This document shows positions 6,103 through 10,379 of a DNA stretch of 10,379 nucleotides, piece after piece. Under the pieces are notes generated by a model that had not been told where the DNA came from, ran no database searches, and was given only the letters and a program-made list of their open reading frames with translations. Each line of letters opens with the position of its first letter. Positions within the stretch are counted from its first letter, which is position 1. Location: assembly GCA_009703165.1 (NCBI GenBank), contig WLGP01000016.1, forward strand, positions 1 through 10,379, given 5' to 3'. The position numbers and the translations under genes were made by a program. The stretch is from Actinomycetota bacterium (GTDB lineage Bacteria > Actinomycetota > Actinomycetes > Nanopelagicales > Nanopelagicaceae).

Positions 6103-7610
6103 TATTCAACCTCAGGTTTTACAAGTGGGAACAAAATAGTCTCCCGGATTCCAAGTCCTGTAAGTGCCATCAATAGACGATCGACGCCCATTCCCATGCC
6201 ACCCATAGGAGGCATTCCAAACTCCATCGCACGTAAGAAATCTTCATCGAGTTGCATCGCTTCGAGATCGCCCTTAGCGCCAAGTGCTGCCTGTTCGACA
6301 AGACGCTCACGTTGGATAACAGGATCGATCAACTCAGAATATCCAGTTGCTAATTCAAAGCCATCGACGTAGAGATCCCACTTCTCAACAACGCCTGGAA
6401 TCTCGCGATGTGCGCGGACAAGTGGCGATGTATCTACTGGGTAGCCCATGACAAAGGTTGGCTCGATCAACTTATCTTGAGCAACGTGCTCGAAGATCTC
6501 TTCTGCAAGCTTTCCTGTTACCCACTTTGGATCGATCTTCATCCCTAGCTTTGTTGCAATCGTCTTCAATTCTTCAATAGGAGTAAGGGCGGTAACGATT
6601 TCGCCAACGCCTTCAGAGATCGCATCGTAGAGAGAGATCTCCTTCCACTGTCCACCAAGATCTGCTTGGCGACCATTGATATGTGTGACTACATGTGAAC
6701 CGGCAACAGCCATCGCGGCATTCTGAATCAATGAACGAGTGAGATCTGCAATCGAACGCCAATCGCCATATGCCTGATAGGTCTCAATCATCGCAAACTC
6801 TGGAGAGTGTGAAGAGTCAGCACCCTCGTTACGGAAGTTACGGTTGATCTCAAAGACGCGCTCGAGTCCACCTGCCACGCAGCGCTTCAGGAAGAGTTCT
6901 GGTGCGATACGCAAGAACAAGTCGATGTCATATGCATTTGAGAAAGTCTTAAATGGTCGCGCTGCTGCTCCACCATGCATGACCTGCAACATCGGTGTCT
7001 CAACTTCGATAAATTCTTGGTTGGTAAATGTCTCACGAAGTGAGCGCATTACCTGCGGGCGAAGTCGTGCGATGGTGCGCGCTTCTGGCCGAACAATCAG
7101 ATCGACATAACGCATACGTACGCGAGTCTCTTCAGACATCGGTTTGTGATCATTTGGTAATGGGCGAAGTGACTTTGAGGCAAGTTTCCAAGAGTCTGCA
7201 AGGAGCGAGAGTTCTCCACGCTTTGAAGTGATGATCTCACCGGTAACGCTGACGATGTCCCCAAGGTCTACATCGCTCTTCCATGCATCGAGTTGATCTT
7301 GACCAACTTTGTCGAGAGAGAGCATCGCCTGTAGTTCGGTGCCATCACCTTCGCGAAGTGTTGCAAAGCAGAGTTTTCCAGTATCGCGCTTAAAGATGAT
7401 GCGACCTGTCAGAGATGCTTGATCACCTGTTGCAGTATCGGTCTCGAGATCTTTGTACTTTTCACGAATCTCTTTAAGCGAATGTGTACGTGCAACTGCA
7501 ACTGGGTATGGCTCGATACCGCGCTCGATAAGGTGTGCGCGCTTTTCACGACGGATCCGGAGCTGCTCCGGTAGATCGTCTTCGGCCGGTGTTGGAGGTT
7601 GCGTACTCAT
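6102..7610 (-). CDS. lysS: Lysyl-tRNA synthetase, class II
   Basis: Charges tRNA-Lys with lysine using ATP; cytoplasmic homodimer. The 502 residues fit the bacterial class II enzyme. A lysine/arginine-rich N-terminal helix (about 13-31) is followed by an OB-fold anticodon-binding domain (about 66-150) and a class II catalytic core. Motif 2 is [11 protein letters not shown] (253-263), followed by HSPEFAMIE (268-276); motif 3 is [11 protein letters not shown] (471-481), containing the invariant Arg. GYPVDTSPL (389-397) and the [10 protein letters not shown] region (418-427) form the lysine pocket, as usual for the family. There is no extra membrane domain of the LysX type. The ATG at 7610 lies 19 bases after the coaX stop. 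The only purine-rich stretch, AAAAGG, is about 14 bases upstream, so initiation may depend on coupling with coaX. No better internal start is visible. argA starts on its stop codon. Confidence 0.97.
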   Translation of the reverse strand: MSTQPPTPAEDDLPEQLRIRREKRAHLIERGIEPYPVAVARTHSLKEIREKYKDLETDTATGDQASLTGRIIFKRDTGKLCFATLREGDGTELQAMLSLDKVGQDQLDAWKSDVDLGDIVSVTGEIITSKRGELSLLADSWKLASKSLRPLPNDHKPMSEETRVRMRYVDLIVRPEARTIARLRPQVMRSLRETFTNQEFIEVETPMLQVMHGGAAARPFKTFSNAYDIDLFLRIAPELFLKRCVAGGLERVFEINRNFRNEGADSSHSPEFAMIETYQAYGDWRSIADLTRSLIQNAAMAVAGSHVVTHINGRQADLGGQWKEISLYDAISEGVGEIVTALTPIEELKTIATKLGMKIDPKWVTGKLAEEIFEHVAQDKLIEPTFVMGYPVDTSPLVRAHREIPGVVEKWDLYVDGFELATGYSELIDPVIQRERLVEQAALGAKGDLEAMQLDEDFLRAMEFGMPPMGGMGMGVDRLLMALTGLGIRETILFPLVKPEVE

Positions 7611-7629
7611 AGGGTGGGGAGTCTACCTT

Positions 7630-8394
7630 TTAGAGATTTTTCTCGTGAATGAGGCGCAGGCCAATGAGCGTTAAATCAGGCTCGTATTTATCAATAGTTG
7701 CAGATACATCAATGACTAGAGGGGCTAATCCGCCTGTTGCAATCACGATAGGGGCTTGCTCGTAGCTCTCGGCCAACTCGGCTGAGATCTTCTCAACTAA
7801 GCCATCGACCTGACCGGCAAAACCAAAGATGGTTCCTGATTGCAACGCCTCAACGGTGTTCTTGCCGATCGCATTCTTTGGTCGCACAAGTTCGACTTTG
7901 CGAAGTTGCGCCGCACGTGATGCCAACGCATCTACTGAGATTTCAATACCTGGAGCAAGTGCTCCCCCGAGAAATTCGCCCTTAGGTGAGACCACATCAA
8001 GGTTGGTCGATGTTCCAAAATCGACAACGATGGCAGGACCACCGAAAAGGGTATGAGCGGCAAGAGTATTTACGATTCGATCAGCACCGATCTCTTTTGG
8101 ATTATCTACAAGAAGCGGAACACCAGTCTTGGTGCCAGGCTCAACGATCGTCGTTGCAATATCAGAGAAATATGTTGCAATCATTGTGCGTAGTTCGCGC
8201 AGCGTTGCCGGAACTGTTGAACAGATGGATAGACCAGTGATGGCATAACCGCTGACAAGAGCGTTAAATTGCAGAGACATCTCATCTGCTGTGCTGCGCG
8301 GGTCAGTCTTTACTCGCCATGACTTAATGAGATCTTTGCCATCAAAGAGTCCAAGAACGGTATTTGTATTTCCGACATCGATTGTTAATAGCAT
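7630..8394 (-). CDS. coaX: Type III pantothenate kinase
   Basis: Phosphorylates pantothenate to 4'-phosphopantothenate, the first committed step of coenzyme A synthesis. Type III enzymes are dimers of the ASKHA fold, need a monovalent cation and are not inhibited by CoA. The 254 residues show the phosphate-binding DVGNTNT (6-12), GADRIVN (103-109), the second phosphate loop DFGTSTNLD (125-133) and GEFLGGALAPGI (139-150), with full family length. The position equivalent to the common GTATT loop reads GTSTN; actinobacterial members vary here, so I do not take this as loss of activity. The ATG is 2 bases past the nadC stop, with AAGGA and GAAG purine runs inside the nadC end, which suggests coupling. 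The neighbours nadC upstream and lysS downstream match the known actinobacterial order. Confidence 0.95.
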   Translation of the reverse strand: MLLTIDVGNTNTVLGLFDGKDLIKSWRVKTDPRSTADEMSLQFNALVSGYAITGLSICSTVPATLRELRTMIATYFSDIATTIVEPGTKTGVPLLVDNPKEIGADRIVNTLAAHTLFGGPAIVVDFGTSTNLDVVSPKGEFLGGALAPGIEISVDALASRAAQLRKVELVRPKNAIGKNTVEALQSGTIFGFAGQVDGLVEKISAELAESYEQAPIVIATGGLAPLVIDVSATIDKYEPDLTLIGLRLIHEKNL

Positions 8395-8396
8395 CG

Positions 8397-9233
8397 CTAC
8401 TTCGCATCCTTTTCTAACGTCATATCTAGACCTATATCAAGCACTGGAGCTGAGTGGGTCAGAGCGCCAATGGCGAGGTAATCGACGCCGCTTTCTGCAT
8501 ACGCCTTTGCATTCTCGAGTGAGATTCCACCGGATGCCTCTAACTTAAATCGCCCTGCAACAAAGTCAACGGCTGCGCGACATTGTTCAGGTGACATGTT
8601 GTCGAGCAGCACTAAATCAGGGTTCTCTGCGGAAACCTCTTTAAGTTGGTCGAGGGTATCGACCTCGATCTCAATGAAGGTATCTGGAAAAGCAGTGCGT
8701 ACCTTTGCAAATGCTTGAACCACACCGCCGGCTGCAGCGATGTGATTATCTTTAATCAGAGCAGCATCACTTAAAGACAATCGGTGATTGCTTCCTCCAC
8801 CTGCAACAACTGCAGCTTTCTCAAGTAGGCGCATACCTGGTGTGGTCTTACGGGTATCGCGAATAACGCATGATGTGCCGGCGATTGCCTTAACCCAGGT
8901 ATTGGTCAGCGTTGCAATTCCACTTAAGTGGCCAAGAAAGTTAAGTGCGGTACGTTCGGCAAGCAAGATTGCACGTGTATCTCCGCGCACAGTCAGAAGA
9001 ACACTTCCCGGCTGAACCTGATCACCATCACGGAGCTTTACCTCTACATCTGTAATTCCGACCTCATTAAGTGTTGCTACCGCCATATCGATTCCAGCAA
9101 GAACGCCAGATTTACGAGCGACAAAGTCAGCAACTACACGTTCGTCTCCAGAGACTGTTGCAACTGAGGTGATGTCCTGGCCGCCTGCAAGATCTTCAGC
9201 AAGTGCCTTTCGAATAAGGTCGAGATCAACCAT
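8397..9233 (-). CDS. nadC: Nicotinate-nucleotide pyrophosphorylase (quinolinate phosphoribosyltransferase)
   Basis: Converts quinolinate and PRPP to nicotinate mononucleotide, CO2 and pyrophosphate, in de novo NAD synthesis. The start is set at 9233, not at the ATG at 9263. An AGGAGGTG site (9239-9246) lies directly before it, and the ATG overlaps the nadB stop as TAATG. This gives 278 residues, the usual length. Signature segments are RDTRKTTPGMR (125-135), GGGSNHR (145-151), KDNH (161-164), EIEVD (188-192) and EASGGI (232-237), which together line the quinolinate and PRPP sites. The N-terminal open-faced sandwich domain (about 20-110) is present. Translation is almost certainly coupled to nadB, whose product iminoaspartate is turned by NadA into the NadC substrate. 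nadA is not in the window and may lie beyond nadB. Confidence 0.97.
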   Translation of the reverse strand: MVDLDLIRKALAEDLAGGQDITSVATVSGDERVVADFVARKSGVLAGIDMAVATLNEVGITDVEVKLRDGDQVQPGSVLLTVRGDTRAILLAERTALNFLGHLSGIATLTNTWVKAIAGTSCVIRDTRKTTPGMRLLEKAAVVAGGGSNHRLSLSDAALIKDNHIAAAGGVVQAFAKVRTAFPDTFIEIEVDTLDQLKEVSAENPDLVLLDNMSPEQCRAAVDFVAGRFKLEASGGISLENAKAYAESGVDYLAIGALTHSAPVLDIGLDMTLEKDAK

Positions 9234-10379
9234 TACTTCACCTCCTGGTATTGGGTATGCCAATTACCTTGTGCATCTAGCTGTTGAATAATGCGCTTTC
9301 GCCAAAGATCGCTGGTCTCTGGAAAATCTGCGCGCCAATGCGAGCCACGTGTCTCTTGGCGGATCAGCGCCGCCTTTAAAATCGCCTGCGCTAATTGGAA
9401 GAGGTTTGTTGTCTCCCACGCTTCAACGCATGGAAGGTTGCTTGTGCGATCTCCGATACGTGTCAGATCAGAACTTGTTGAGACCAATGAATCTGATGAG
9501 CGAAGTACGCCAGCCCCGCGACTCATACTGACCTGCAATGTATGACGTACTTGTGGGTCGAGAAGAATTTCTTGTGAAGTATTTTCAACAGGCTCTGCAA
9601 TCTCATTCATCGTTGCAGCGATATCGCTAGCAATTCGCGCGCTAAAGACGAGCCCCTCAAGTAAAGAGTTCGACGCTAAACGATTAGCACCGTGCACTCC
9701 AGAACAGGCTGTCTCGCCGCACGCATAGAGCCCTTTCACGCTCGTTCTCCCGTTGAGATCAACCCGTACTCCACCTGAGGCATAGTGAGAGGCAGGGGCT
9801 ACCGGAATCAAATCCTTTAATGGATTAATGCCATGTGCAACGCATGAGGCGTAGATTGTTGGGAAGCGTTTTTCAAATCCTTCAAGATGGCGCACATCGA
9901 GCCAGACATGTGATGATCCAGTTGTGACCATCTGATTCATAATCGCAATTGCGACAACATCTCTCGGAGCAAGTTCACCTAGTGGATGAATCTCTTTCAT
10001 AAATCGTGTGCCCTTGTCATCGACAAGATAGGCACCTTCTCCGCGAACAGCTTCACTAATCAGTGGTTGTTGACCTTCAGAATTTTCTCCAAGCCATAAG
10101 ACTGTTGGGTGGAATTGAATAAATTCAACGTCGGCAACTGCAGCACCTGCGCGAAGTGCCAAGGCAACTCCATCTCCGGTTGAGACAGATGGGTTTGTAG
10201 TCTGTGCAAATACTTGTCCGAGGCCACCGGTTGCAAGAACTACAGCGCGGGCGCGAGCCTGTCCCACGCCATCGCGGCTACCTTCTCCAATCACATGGAG
10301 GGTTACTCCACAGACTGCTCCGCTCTTATCTTTCAGCGCATCAAGTACCAGCGCATGTTCAATTAACTCAATCTCAGGA
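9233..10379 (-). CDS. nadB: L-aspartate oxidase, 5' part outside the window
   Basis: FAD enzyme that oxidises L-aspartate to iminoaspartate, the first step of bacterial de novo NAD synthesis. The reading frame stays open to the window edge, adding 28 codons (PEIELIEHALVLDAL and onward) upstream of the GTG at 10294, so 381 residues of the C-terminal part are visible. The N-terminal dinucleotide-binding GxGxxG region, roughly the first 150 residues, is missing only because the window ends. Visible hallmarks are the FAD-contacting LATGGLGQ, FIQFHPTV, the substrate-site SHYASGGVRVD, and GLYACGETACSGVHGANRLASNSL, with the helical C-terminal domain after it. The latter two motifs are shared with succinate dehydrogenase flavoproteins, but the nadC neighbour and the C-terminal length point to NadB. 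The stop TAA overlaps the nadC ATG. Confidence 0.96.
   Translation of the reverse strand, partial: PEIELIEHALVLDALKDKSGAVCGVTLHVIGEGSRDGVGQARARAVVLATGGLGQVFAQTTNPSVSTGDGVALALRAGAAVADVEFIQFHPTVLWLGENSEGQQPLISEAVRGEGAYLVDDKGTRFMKEIHPLGELAPRDVVAIAIMNQMVTTGSSHVWLDVRHLEGFEKRFPTIYASCVAHGINPLKDLIPVAPASHYASGGVRVDLNGRTSVKGLYACGETACSGVHGANRLASNSLLEGLVFSARIASDIAATMNEIAEPVENTSQEILLDPQVRHTLQVSMSRGAGVLRSSDSLVSTSSDLTRIGDRTSNLPCVEAWETTNLFQLAQAILKAALIRQETRGSHWRADFPETSDLWRKRIIQQLDAQGNWHTQYQEVK
9239..9246 (-). promoter_or_regulatory. Perfect ribosome binding site deciding the nadC start
   Basis: AGGAGGTG lies inside the last codons of nadB, with 7 bases between AGGAGG and the ATG at 9233. It would fall inside the coding sequence if translation began at 9263, so it argues clearly for the downstream start. 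It is the best Shine-Dalgarno match in the window. Confidence 0.85.

Noticed and set aside
5737..6372. 211-codon plus-strand open frame opposite argA and lysS
   Set aside because: It lies entirely antisense to two genes with clear family matches, has a biased Ser/Asn/Ile composition, and shows no domain or start signal. It is a shadow frame.
9233..9263. Ten-residue N-terminal extension of NadC from the ATG at 9263
   Set aside because: The AGGAGGTG site would fall within the extension, and the ATG at 9233 gives the family length and a TAATG junction with nadB.
9233..10294. nadB as a complete short gene starting at the GTG at 10294
   Set aside because: The frame continues in NadB-like sequence to the window edge and the missing N-terminal FAD domain is essential, so the gene is cut by the window, not truncated.

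Overview
The window looks like a compact chromosomal segment from an actinobacterium with unusually even base composition. The gene order nadB-nadC-coaX-lysS-(argA)-clpC is the arrangement I know from Actinobacteria, and the ArgA-type acetyltransferase is of the short mycobacterial kind (Rv2747-like). The moderate GC, very short gaps and stop/start overlaps fit small-genome freshwater lineages (acI / Nanopelagicales, e.g. 'Planktophila' or 'Nanopelagicus'). That placement is an inference, not something the sequence proves.

Layout, all on the minus strand unless stated. From right to left: nadB (5' end cut by the window edge), nadC, coaX, lysS and argA. These form one tightly packed run, with successive junctions TAATG (1-base overlap), 2-base gap, 19-base gap and TAGTG (1-base overlap). 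A 175-base gap follows, holding a perfect 14-bp palindrome, and then clpC with its own ribosome binding site. clpC ends tail to tail with a 53-codon plus-strand gene for a lysine/arginine-rich peptide; the two stop codons are 3 bases apart. That small gene is divergent from murQ, which looks leaderless. After murQ comes a 146-base gap with a 19-bp inverted repeat and a promoter, then a family-5 (peptide-type) ABC transporter substrate-binding protein gene. Downstream of it is a strong 12-bp stem-loop, and a ribosome binding site sits at the very edge of the window, pointing to a further gene (probably a permease) just outside.

Functionally the window combines cofactor synthesis (NAD from aspartate via NadB/NadC; the pantothenate kinase step of CoA via CoaX), lysyl-tRNA charging (LysS), the first step of arginine synthesis (ArgA), protein quality control (ClpC), and an uptake/recycling section (MurQ for MurNAc-6-phosphate, plus a binding protein that may bring in peptides or muropeptides).

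Two listed starts were moved by ribosome-binding-site evidence (nadC to 9233, the binding protein to a GTG at 1591), and murQ was moved to 2649. No tRNA, rRNA, CRISPR, insertion sequence or phage gene was seen, and no stretch longer than 300 bases lacks a gene. Most of the window is ordinary core metabolism. The items worth a second look are the small basic protein, the argA gene where lsr2 is often found, the binding protein without a lipobox, and the regulatory DNA around clpC and the transporter gene.
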